Shown: one piece after another, positions 26,429 to 34,952 of the stretch
Layout: every line of letters starts with the position of its first letter
How positions within the stretch are numbered: position 1 is the first letter of the stretch
NCBI RefSeq assembly: GCF_900109375.1
Contig: NZ_FOAB01000008.1
Span: 131,892-195,891, forward strand
Length of the DNA: 64,000 nt
Reading direction: 5' to 3'
Origin: Aquimarina amphilecti
Lineage (GTDB): Bacteria; Bacteroidota; Bacteroidia; Flavobacteriales; Flavobacteriaceae
Notes under the pieces: generated by a model
What the model was told of the DNA's origin: nothing
The model's database searches: none
The model's input: only the letters and a program-made list of their open reading frames with translations
Translations under genes and position numbers: made by a program

Positions 26429-26986
26429 ATGAAGACATCGAATTTTACTTTAGCAATTATTATAGCTTTCACAAGTTCCATTTTTGGTCAAAATACGTTT
26501 ACCTTATCAAGCACAAATTTGGGTGGTGAAGCGACTATTAAAGAAGAATTTAATGGTTTTGGTTGTACAGGAAAAAATCAATCTCCACAATTATCATGGA
26601 AAAATGCTCCAAAAGAAACTAAAAGTTTTGCGATAACTATGTATGATCCAGATGCTCCTACCGGTAGTGGATGGTGGCATTGGGTAGTGTTTGACATACC
26701 TTCAAACATAAACGAATTAGTTTCTAATGCTGGAAATACTGAATCAAAGCTAACACCTGATGGAACCATCCAAAGCATTACTGATTATGGCACGAATGGA
26801 TATGGAGGGCCATGTCCTCCTGAAGGACATGGTTTACACCAGTACATCATTACTGTATATGCATTAAAAACAGATAGTCTCGGATTAAACGAGAATACTA
26901 ATCCAGCTGTAGTTGGCTATTATTTATGGAATAATACACTTGCCAAAGCTAGTATAGTGGCGTATTATCAAAGAAATAGAAAGTAA
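26429..26986 (+). CDS. YbhB/YbcL family PEBP (Raf kinase inhibitor-like) protein, exported
   Basis: 185 residues with a signal peptide (IIAFTSSIFGQN). Phosphatidylethanolamine-binding fold signatures are clear: FNGFGCTGKNQSPQLSWKNA, MYDPDAPTGSGWWHWVVFDI, and YGGPCPPEGHGLHQYIITVY. The DPDAP Asp and the downstream His residues form the anion-binding pocket of the family. Bacterial members have no settled role. A -7 box TAAATTTG lies at 26396-26403, 25 nt before the ATG. It ends at a strong terminator. Confidence 0.92.
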   Translation: MKTSNFTLAIIIAFTSSIFGQNTFTLSSTNLGGEATIKEEFNGFGCTGKNQSPQLSWKNAPKETKSFAITMYDPDAPTGSGWWHWVVFDIPSNINELVSNAGNTESKLTPDGTIQSITDYGTNGYGGPCPPEGHGLHQYIITVYALKTDSLGLNENTNPAVVGYYLWNNTLAKASIVAYYQRNRK

Positions 26987-27003
26987 AACTATTCAGGCTG
27001 TTT

Positions 27004-27028
27004 TGCGCAAGCCAAAAAGGCTTGCGCA
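27004..27028 (+). terminator. Rho-independent terminator after the PEBP gene
   Basis: Perfect 9-bp GC-rich stem GCGCAAGCC / GGCTTGCGC around AAAAA, extended by a T-A pair, followed by TAAGTTATTTTTT. It separates the plus-strand block from the convergent alpha-2-macroglobulin gene. Confidence 0.85.
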
Positions 27029-27073
27029 TAAGTTATTTTTTATAGAAATAATCTCTCTAAAACTTCTTTATAC

Positions 27074-30000
27074 CTACTTTATCACTTCTATCCACTTTCC
27101 TCTAGTACGCACTAGATAATCATTATCATACATTGCTTCACACTGAATTCCGGGCAAATAATATTTTCCCAAATAAGAAGCGTTTAATAATAAAGTTACA
27201 GTTTTACTTTCTCTTGGCTTTAGGTCAAAATAGAAGTTAACACGATCATCACGAATATCAGTATGTGTAACTTTATTGCTTCTAAATGAACCAAAATCCG
27301 TAAAACGTGTATTCACAACTTCCCAACCAGAAGGAAAAATCTCGGTAAGCGCAATATCCTTTACTTTACTCCCGGAGGTATTTGTTATAGTTACTTCTGC
27401 TACAAAATCAGTTCCTTGTTGTAATTGAGTTACATTAATAATCTTTCCATCTCGATTCTTATAATCTACAATTGCCTTAAAATTACTTTGTATTATTTTT
27501 TCTTGACCTACTGGTAAGATTCCACTAGTTGCTAACTGTACAAAAATGGTATTGTCTTTATTATTCTTAAGTAGTAGCTTATTATTTTTGATAATAGACA
27601 ACTCTCCAGATGATAGTAATGTCTTATCCGTGTTTGCATTATTAGACTGTCCATTAAGCGTGTAATTTATATCAATTCCTTTTCCTCCAACATAAGTGGC
27701 ATACTTAGCCATTGCCATCAAAGCATACGCTGTGGTTTGTGTACTCATCCATTGCTTTGAAGACAATTCTTTAGCCAATTCTTCTGCTACCTTCTGCGCT
27801 TTTACTTTTTGATCTAACAACACTAATGTTTCTAGAGCCATTGCTCTATTCCTATTTGTAGATCCATAGGTGTAATAATTATTTTTCCTTGGTTGAAAAT
27901 CGATATTAGCACTATTTAATAATTTATCTGCTGCGCTCTTTTGACCAATAAGTCCATAGGCAGCAGCTAATCTTAATTTTGCATCATCAGATAAATTAGA
28001 TGTTTCTCTTAATCTATTCATTGAAGACAAATCAGGACTTCCTGCTAATGCTAAGCTGTACAATCGATACGCTTGCGCTAAATCACTACCTCCACTTCTC
28101 CATCTTTTAGCCTGCTGTTGCTGATAATTAATCCAATTACTTTTAAAACCAATAGGTAATACATATCCTTTTTTATTAGCTTCTAATAAAAAATGTCCTG
28201 CGTATGTTGTCCCCCAATCATTAGAATTACTATATCCGGGCCAATAAGACATTCCTCCATTGGACTGCATAAAGCTTTTTAACCTGTAAATAGCAGCCTC
28301 CATATGACGCTGTATTTTCTTCTTTTTATCAGAAGGTAATGTAAAGACATCACTTAAATATAATTGTGGAAACGCACCAGAAGTTGTTTGCTCTATACAT
28401 CCATGCGGATATCGTATTAAATACTTTAATCTTCCTTCAAAATTCATAGGCGGCAAAGAAGACAGTTCAATCGTTGTACTATTGCTCCCATCTACTCCAA
28501 AAGATGCAAAATCTACTTCTTGTTGACTATTAGGTTCTAACACTATAGAAGTAATCTCAGTGGTCATAGGATTAGGATTGATAATATCAATTGGAATACT
28601 GTAAGAAGCTTTTTCTCCATTACCACTAGCAACAACTTCAATATCAGTAATAGAAGCACCCTCGATCACCTCAATATCAAAATAAACCATTTTTTCATCT
28701 GGTTGAGCAAACGTAATTTGTTTTGTAGGCTCTCCTGTTACTGTAAATCCTTTATTTGGCTTTAATGTTACATTCACATTCTTTACCTTTTTTTCCATAG
28801 CAAAAACGGTTACCGGAATCGTAACCTTTTCACCAGGAGTTATTTTTCTAGGAATAGAAGTCAAGACCATCAATGGTTTTCTTACTGGAGTCGTTTTCTC
28901 TACACTTCCGTAAGCAGCATTATCAGCATCAGAAGCAACAATCATAGTTCTAACAGAACCTATATACTTTGGAATTTTAATTTTATGAGACTTTGTTTCC
29001 CCATTTTTTAATTCAAAAGGTCCTTTATACACTACCATTGGTTTAAATCGGTTGGCTTTTTTAGCCTTTCCTCCTCCAGCTTCTGCATCCCCACCAATAC
29101 TAAAAATTTGATTGATACTTCCCCCATACGCTCCGATAACATCATCATACACATCCCAGGTTTTTACACCCAATGCTTCTCTAGCATAAAATGTATTCCA
29201 TGGATTTGGAGTTTTATATCTTGTAAGATCTAATAAACCTTCATCTACAATTGCTATAGAATAGGTCATTGCTTTCCCATTAGTCTCACTAATTTTTACA
29301 TCAATAGTTTCTTCTGGACGCAACACATCTGGCATCTTTACTATAGGTTCTATTCTGGTTGCTGGGTTTTCTACAGAAATCGGAATAACTCCATACAATC
29401 GAATTGGCAAATCATTAGCCGTAGCATTATGTGCTTGCAATAATGTTATATGTATATATACATTTGGAGTATATATATCCTCAATAGGTAATTCGAATTT
29501 AGTTTCTCCTTTTTGTGGTATTACCCAAAGAGAAGATAACACTTCTGTCCCATTTTCTACAGTTACCAAAGCTCTTCCTCCATCACTAGAAGGAAATGTT
29601 ACTGTCGCTGTTTCTCCAACATTATACGTTTTTTTATCAGCAGAAAACATAAGCATTGTAGCTGCTGATGGATCATTTTTATTTGATCTACCTGCCCAAC
29701 CAGGCCAATCAACATAAATTGCTTTTCCGGTAGCATGTCCTCCATTAGGGTCTACAACTCTTACTAGATATCTACCCCATTCTGGATGTTTAATTTCAAA
29801 ATTAAAATTGGCTTGTCCTTTGCTATTTGTAGAAACCTTAGTTTTAAATATTTCGCTTTGGTACGATCCACGATTGTAAGAAGAAAGGTTATCTTCCGAA
29901 GTGTCCCACCACCATCTCCAGTTTACTTTGTATACATAAACTTCTAGATCTTTTACTGATTTTGGTTTCCCTTCTTTATCAACCGAAACTACTTCAAAAT

Positions 30001-32599
30001 TATGCTGTGTATCTGTAAGCAACATCCCACGTGCCTTGTCTCCTTTTGGAACGTTCAATCCAATATAAGTGTCATATGGTGAAAAGTCTTTGGAAATAAC
30101 ATCTGTACTAAAATCACCTCCATTTTCATACACTTTGGTAATAAAAGATGCTCTTAACATTCCGGCAGCTTTATTTTCTAATTTAGGCTTCATAGAAAAA
30201 CTAGCTTTTCCTTCTCCAGAAACCTTCCCATTAAATACTTCTTGTTCCTCCGTACTAAACCTTCTTGAAGGATCATCAAAAATATATCCAGGAAATGTCT
30301 TAAAACTGGTTCTTTTACTATTAAATCGAACATTAATATCTGTCTGTAAATTCTTAGCTACTGCCCCATGCAACCATAACACTTCTAAATCCCCGTTGAT
30401 ACTTTTATTTGCTCCTAATACCTCATCATCAAAACTTGTTTTTATCTTAAGGCGATTTGGTTTTATCGTTTCAATTTTTAGAGCTTTGGAAAAACTTGCT
30501 CCCCCAACATTTACTTGAGCTTGCCAGTTTCCGGTAGGTGCTTCATCAGAAGTAGTTACTCTGAACTTATAGAAATTACCTTTTCCTTCTGTTTTAGTTT
30601 CTTGGTATATTACTTTTCCATAAGGGTCTTTCAATTTAAATTTTACTGGATGTCCTTTAGGTAATTTATTGGCATTATCATTAAGCATAAAAGAAAGAAA
30701 TAATGTATCTCCGGGACGCCATACTCCACGTTCTCCATAAATATATCCTTTGATACCTTTTTGTAATCTCACTCCAGAAACATCAAATTTACTAACCGAC
30801 AATGCGTTTCCGTCATTTAACTTCACATATGTCTGTTGTTTTCCAGATTTAGCAATAGCAAAAAACACAGGTTTGTCTGCATCAAAGCCAGACATCCCTT
30901 GAGCATCTGTGGTAGCAACTCCAATTTCTTGTTGTTGATAATTATAGAAAGTAACTTTTGTATTAGGAACTGGATTGGTAGTAATGATGTCATTAACTGT
31001 TACCATATAAGAATTATTCAACCCCTTTTTTATAACTACTCCTAAATTAGACGCTAATACATTAGCAGCGACTTTCTTATTTCTATAAAAAGAATTACTA
31101 CACGGATTATCTCTTTCATTCCAATCATAATCATAATAATCCTCATAATAATATTGTGAACTATCCCAAAAACTAGATTCTTCTTCAGTATCATAATTAT
31201 CTGATAATTCATTAATTGGAGTGTCATCTGCACTAGCCCCGTCACATTTGTAAAGAGAATATGCTTTTCTATACTTTAATTCTATTCTATAAATTGCACC
31301 GGGATCAGGTGAAATCAATTCTTTCAAATCAATTGCAAAAGCATTCCATTTACTTAAATTTAAAGATGTATTCTCTTGTAAATTGATTAATTTTTTAGCA
31401 ATTGGTCTTGCAACACTTCTTAGGTTACTGGATCCCTCCAAATTATTATTCTGTAGAAACTGAAGTACATTGTTTTCGAATACTTTTACTACTTGTACCT
31501 CTACTGCCCTTAAGTTAATTGCTTCAAAATTAAATTTAAGGTTTTCTGAAGTTGGTAAAATAACTCCACTTTGTAATAATCTAACCTCTGGTTTTGGTTG
31601 TTGAAATGAAATATTCTCAGAATAGGTGTTCTTAAGTTTATAGTTATCAATGCTTTTAATTCCTTCAAAGATTGTTACACCAAGGGTTCCTTTTAATTCT
31701 TGTTTTGGATACACTTTCAGGTTCTGACCTATCACAGTGTACTTTAGTCCTTTTGCTCCTTCAATGGCAACTAAACCATCAAAATTCTGATTCTTTTCCA
31801 ATGGATCAGAAAAATTAATCTCTACATATTGTCCCTCAAAGTTGGAAACAGAAACACTTATTACAGAAAAATTATTCTTTCCAGGAATGTTCAATGTATT
31901 TTCTCCCTCTGTGTCAATATCAAATGACTTTCCAGACCATTTTATAGCTACCTCCGAATCCTCATCGAATCGCTGTATACTGTCAATTCTAAAACTAAAT
32001 TGACGACTTTTATCCAACGACTCTCCAAAAGTAACAGGAACACTTTTGCCTTTTTGAGTAGCTGTAACTAATTGTTTTGCCTTTTCAAAACTTAATTGAT
32101 CACTCGCAGTAATCGTTCCATTTACATATTGCCAATCTTTACTATATGATTGAAGATTTTCTGTAAGTACAGAGAACTGCTGTTTTAATGTTTTTACACT
32201 AAATACAAACTCTTCATCTAAATCTTCATTTAGATCCTTAACCAAGTTTTCTAAATTCAGTGTAAACGTATACTCAGTGTCTTCTTTAAAACCTTCTTCC
32301 GGTTTAAAAGCTATTGTTTGATTATTAACAGCAAAAACCTTTCCTTTTACTTTTGGTGAAACAGAAAGTATTTTATCAGAAAGCTCTTGATTATCATCCC
32401 AACCTTCGACTGGTGTTTGTAATACCACATATACATTGTCTAGTACTGAAATTACGCCAGTAGACAGATCTGAAATGTAATCCTGATACTTATTAAGTTC
32501 TGAGGCATTTGCTTCCGCTATTGATTTAGCATCTTTCTTTTTACAAGAAAATATAATAGCTGTAAATAAGAATAAACCCAGAATCCGTGATAATCGCAT
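27074..32599 (-). CDS. Alpha-2-macroglobulin family lipoprotein with thioester motif
   Basis: 1841 residues. Lipobox AIIFSC (Cys about 19), then an N-terminal Ig-like region, MG2-type domains (for example YGERGVWRPGDTLFLSF), the A2M region (MTYSIAIVDEGLLDLTRYKT) and the thioester-containing alpha-helical domain, with YPHGCIEQTTSGAFPQ at about residue 1400. Cys and Gln of CIEQ would form the intramolecular thioester used to trap attacking proteases covalently. It is anchored in the outer or inner membrane facing the periplasm. The usual partner pbpC lies 6.6 kb away on the same strand, beyond an inverted block. Length is normal for the Bacteroidota form. Confidence 0.95.
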   Translation of the reverse strand: MRLSRILGLFLFTAIIFSCKKKDAKSIAEANASELNKYQDYISDLSTGVISVLDNVYVVLQTPVEGWDDNQELSDKILSVSPKVKGKVFAVNNQTIAFKPEEGFKEDTEYTFTLNLENLVKDLNEDLDEEFVFSVKTLKQQFSVLTENLQSYSKDWQYVNGTITASDQLSFEKAKQLVTATQKGKSVPVTFGESLDKSRQFSFRIDSIQRFDEDSEVAIKWSGKSFDIDTEGENTLNIPGKNNFSVISVSVSNFEGQYVEINFSDPLEKNQNFDGLVAIEGAKGLKYTVIGQNLKVYPKQELKGTLGVTIFEGIKSIDNYKLKNTYSENISFQQPKPEVRLLQSGVILPTSENLKFNFEAINLRAVEVQVVKVFENNVLQFLQNNNLEGSSNLRSVARPIAKKLINLQENTSLNLSKWNAFAIDLKELISPDPGAIYRIELKYRKAYSLYKCDGASADDTPINELSDNYDTEEESSFWDSSQYYYEDYYDYDWNERDNPCSNSFYRNKKVAANVLASNLGVVIKKGLNNSYMVTVNDIITTNPVPNTKVTFYNYQQQEIGVATTDAQGMSGFDADKPVFFAIAKSGKQQTYVKLNDGNALSVSKFDVSGVRLQKGIKGYIYGERGVWRPGDTLFLSFMLNDNANKLPKGHPVKFKLKDPYGKVIYQETKTEGKGNFYKFRVTTSDEAPTGNWQAQVNVGGASFSKALKIETIKPNRLKIKTSFDDEVLGANKSINGDLEVLWLHGAVAKNLQTDINVRFNSKRTSFKTFPGYIFDDPSRRFSTEEQEVFNGKVSGEGKASFSMKPKLENKAAGMLRASFITKVYENGGDFSTDVISKDFSPYDTYIGLNVPKGDKARGMLLTDTQHNFEVVSVDKEGKPKSVKDLEVYVYKVNWRWWWDTSEDNLSSYNRGSYQSEIFKTKVSTNSKGQANFNFEIKHPEWGRYLVRVVDPNGGHATGKAIYVDWPGWAGRSNKNDPSAATMLMFSADKKTYNVGETATVTFPSSDGGRALVTVENGTEVLSSLWVIPQKGETKFELPIEDIYTPNVYIHITLLQAHNATANDLPIRLYGVIPISVENPATRIEPIVKMPDVLRPEETIDVKISETNGKAMTYSIAIVDEGLLDLTRYKTPNPWNTFYAREALGVKTWDVYDDVIGAYGGSINQIFSIGGDAEAGGGKAKKANRFKPMVVYKGPFELKNGETKSHKIKIPKYIGSVRTMIVASDADNAAYGSVEKTTPVRKPLMVLTSIPRKITPGEKVTIPVTVFAMEKKVKNVNVTLKPNKGFTVTGEPTKQITFAQPDEKMVYFDIEVIEGASITDIEVVASGNGEKASYSIPIDIINPNPMTTEITSIVLEPNSQQEVDFASFGVDGSNSTTIELSSLPPMNFEGRLKYLIRYPHGCIEQTTSGAFPQLYLSDVFTLPSDKKKKIQRHMEAAIYRLKSFMQSNGGMSYWPGYSNSNDWGTTYAGHFLLEANKKGYVLPIGFKSNWINYQQQQAKRWRSGGSDLAQAYRLYSLALAGSPDLSSMNRLRETSNLSDDAKLRLAAAYGLIGQKSAADKLLNSANIDFQPRKNNYYTYGSTNRNRAMALETLVLLDQKVKAQKVAEELAKELSSKQWMSTQTTAYALMAMAKYATYVGGKGIDINYTLNGQSNNANTDKTLLSSGELSIIKNNKLLLKNNKDNTIFVQLATSGILPVGQEKIIQSNFKAIVDYKNRDGKIINVTQLQQGTDFVAEVTITNTSGSKVKDIALTEIFPSGWEVVNTRFTDFGSFRSNKVTHTDIRDDRVNFYFDLKPRESKTVTLLLNASYLGKYYLPGIQCEAMYDNDYLVRTRGKWIEVIK

Positions 32600-32715
32600 G
32601 TTGAATGATTTTAGTTGACCTTATAAAAGTAAGACATTTTTACAAGCGATGATCCCCTGAAAATGGTGATTTTTCCATTTTTATCATAAAACAACAATTT
32701 AGGCCTACAATATCC

Positions 32716-33699
32716 TTACATACTTCTACCTCTATAAAAATCGATTAATGCAATTCTTGCTTGATAAAACCTAAAAGTTAAATGTACTATATTACCTTTA
32801 TTATCTTCTAGGACAATTGATTTGTTTAATTCAAAATCATAGGGCTGATCTTTCCCCCCTTCGATTGCAATATTATCGGCATACACTGATAAATTCTTAT
32901 CCGACTTCAATACTGGTTCTATTTTACCAGAAATTCCAGGAATTTGTCCAGATTTATTGATAATAACTGAACCTGAATTATTAGTTTTTTCGATGGTTAC
33001 TTCGATATCTTCCTTAGGATTCATGCTCTTAAAAACCACTGCCGGATATTCTGAATGTGCAATAAGAACAGTATACAACTTTCTTGTTCTAATAACGAAA
33101 TGAGCCAAACCGTTTTCATCGGTATACCCTTCTAGATATGTTGAATTATTCGCTACCAAAACTACTTTGGCATGTTTAACAAGTTGTGATTTTTCATCAA
33201 CTACCTTAATCGTAAAAATAAACGGTTTTGGACTAATCATTGTAGAGAGTTTCGACCATCGGTTTTTAAAAAAAGTTTGATCCTTTTTTAATTTATTCTC
33301 AATTAGAACGGCTAATTCTTCGGGAGTTCTATTTTCCAGATTAATATAACCGATTGTTTTAAGAATTCCAGGAATTTCTGTATCATCAAATCTGGCAGGT
33401 AATATATATTCCCTACTTTCCTGAAAAGCTCTTGCTTGCATCGAAACTCTCTCGTGATTTGTCCATAATTTTTTATTATAAAAACTAGATACAAAAAGTA
33501 CTGTATACCTAGCCTTATTTTGATAAATCTCTGATAAGTATTCATATAAATTCTTACCCCACAAATTAGCCTCTTCAAACAAATCGTAAAATACTTTAAC
33601 TCCTTTGGTTTTTAAGCTATTTGCTACCCTCTCTACATACGCCCTATTCTCTCCTGCAAAAGATAAAGCCACATCATATTCATAACTTCTATTCTTCAT
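32716..33699 (-). CDS. TIR-domain protein fused to a carboxypeptidase-regulatory-like domain
   Basis: 327 residues from the ATG at 33699 (a GTG one codon earlier is also possible). The TIR_2-type domain (about 1-135) starts SYEYDVALSFAGENRAYVER and runs through VKVFYDLFEEANLWGKNL and LWTNHERVSMQARAF; the Glu at about residue 83 is in the position of the NAD-hydrolase catalytic Glu. A beta-sandwich (about 160-225) resembles the carboxypeptidase regulatory-like fold (FIFTIKVVDEKSQLVKHAKV then YTDENGLAHFVIRT). A C-terminal region of ~90 residues is unrecognised. Soluble, no signal peptide. It may be a nucleotide-sensing defence effector, but no partner gene is nearby. Two dyad operators lie upstream. 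Confidence 0.8.
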   Translation of the reverse strand: MKNRSYEYDVALSFAGENRAYVERVANSLKTKGVKVFYDLFEEANLWGKNLYEYLSEIYQNKARYTVLFVSSFYNKKLWTNHERVSMQARAFQESREYILPARFDDTEIPGILKTIGYINLENRTPEELAVLIENKLKKDQTFFKNRWSKLSTMISPKPFIFTIKVVDEKSQLVKHAKVVLVANNSTYLEGYTDENGLAHFVIRTRKLYTVLIAHSEYPAVVFKSMNPKEDIEVTIEKTNNSGSVIINKSGQIPGISGKIEPVLKSDKNLSVYADNIAIEGGKDQPYDFELNKSIVLEDNKGNIVHLTFRFYQARIALIDFYRGRSM

Positions 33700-33753
33700 C
33701 ACTGACTATTTTTTTTAACCTAAAACTGACTACTACAAAATTAACTTCTTTAT

Positions 33754-33790
33754 TTGGAAATATTCCATTTTTTGTTGGAAATATTCCAAC
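33754..33790. promoter_or_regulatory. Two dyad operator-like sites spaced 21 bp, TIR / radical SAM divergent promoter region
   Basis: TTGGAAATATTCCA occurs identically at 33754-33767 and 33775-33788. Each is a GGAA-ATA-TTCC dyad; the second has 7-bp arms (GTTGGAA / TTCCAAC). The 21-bp spacing puts both on the same face of the helix. A minus-strand -7-like TAATTTTG lies at 33743-33736, so the first site would cover the -33 region of the TIR promoter. This suggests a cooperative dimeric repressor or activator. Confidence 0.55.
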
Positions 33791-33826
33791 AAAAGTTTTA
33801 CTTTTAAACCGTAAAAATCAAAGCTT

Positions 33827-34900
33827 TTGGAACCAAAAAAAATTATATCAGGTAGAGGTGCACAGGAAAGAGTACATAATCGTTTCTCTTCAAATCACCA
33901 TGAATTAAGAGATGATTTCCTCAACTATCTACAAAAAGAAGATGAACCAATTCAAAACTATAAAACTACTTTCATTGAAACCTTTCCTAAAACCATTATT
34001 AATAAGGTAAGTAGTCCAGATGTAGGTATGTTGTATTCTCTTAATCCATATCAAGGTTGTGAACACGGTTGCCTATATTGTTATGCCAGAAACTCGCATG
34101 AATACTGGGGGTATGGTGCTGGTATAGATTTTGAAAGTAAAATTTTAATTAAAAGAAATGCTCCAGAATTATTAGAAAAAAAACTCAAAAGCAAGCATTG
34201 GAAAGCTTATCCTATTGCTCTTTCGGGAAATACAGATTGTTATCAACCTGCAGAAAAAAAACTTAAAATTACACGAGAACTTCTCAAAGTATTTTTAAAA
34301 TATAAACATCCTGTTGGCATTATTACAAAGAATGCTTTAATTCTAAGGGATGTAGATCTTCTCTCAAAACTAGCCGAAGATAATCTTGTATCCATTTTTC
34401 TTTCCATCACCTCGCTACAAGAACAAACCAGAAGAATATTAGAGCCTAGAACCGCAAGTATAAAAAAACGATTAGAAACCTTAGAAAAATTAAATCAATT
34501 AGGCATTCCTACAAATGTTATGATGGCTCCAATCATCCCTTCTGTCAATAGTCATGAAATTCTTGATCTTTCTAAAGAAGTATCCAATAGGGGAGCTAAA
34601 AGCATAGGTTATACTATTGTACGTCTAAATGGAGCTATTGGTCAAATTTTCGTTAAATGGCTAGAACATACTCTACCTGATAGAAAAGATAAAATTCTAA
34701 ATCAAATTATGGAATGTCACAATGGTAACCTAAACGATAGTGAATTTGGCAGAAGAATGAAAGGAAGTGGTAAAATAGCGGATCAAATTCATCAAATGTT
34801 TCGTATAGCCAGACAAAAATACTTTGGTAAAAAAAACAATATATTTTTGAATTGTGATTTGCATGACTCGCATAAAGATGGGCAATTGAAGCTATTTTGA
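33827..34900 (+). CDS. PA0069-family radical SAM protein
   Basis: 357 residues from a TTG start. The early SGRGAQERVHNRF is part of the family signature and has no ATG before it, which supports the TTG. The radical SAM cluster motif is CEHGCLYCYAR (CxxxCxxC), preceded by SLNPYQG and followed by NSHEYWGYGAGIDF. Family members look like spore-photoproduct-lyase relatives, but their substrate is not established. Cytoplasmic. It is divergent from the TIR gene, with the dyad sites about 40-70 bp upstream; a TPR/AraC regulator follows after 52 bp. Confidence 0.9.
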   Translation: MEPKKIISGRGAQERVHNRFSSNHHELRDDFLNYLQKEDEPIQNYKTTFIETFPKTIINKVSSPDVGMLYSLNPYQGCEHGCLYCYARNSHEYWGYGAGIDFESKILIKRNAPELLEKKLKSKHWKAYPIALSGNTDCYQPAEKKLKITRELLKVFLKYKHPVGIITKNALILRDVDLLSKLAEDNLVSIFLSITSLQEQTRRILEPRTASIKKRLETLEKLNQLGIPTNVMMAPIIPSVNSHEILDLSKEVSNRGAKSIGYTIVRLNGAIGQIFVKWLEHTLPDRKDKILNQIMECHNGNLNDSEFGRRMKGSGKIADQIHQMFRIARQKYFGKKNNIFLNCDLHDSHKDGQLKLF

Positions 34901-34952
34901 CGCTATTTTGGTTACTTTTGGTGCTTCACCCTAAGGTTATTAGTCATTCTTT

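Noticed and set aside
30069..30518. 149-codon plus-strand frame opposite the alpha-2-macroglobulin gene
   Set aside because: Shadow of a strongly supported gene; no start context or family resemblance.
33621..33908. 95-codon plus-strand frame across the TIR start and the radical SAM start
   Set aside because: Overlaps two well-supported genes and the dyad operators; composition is not protein-like.
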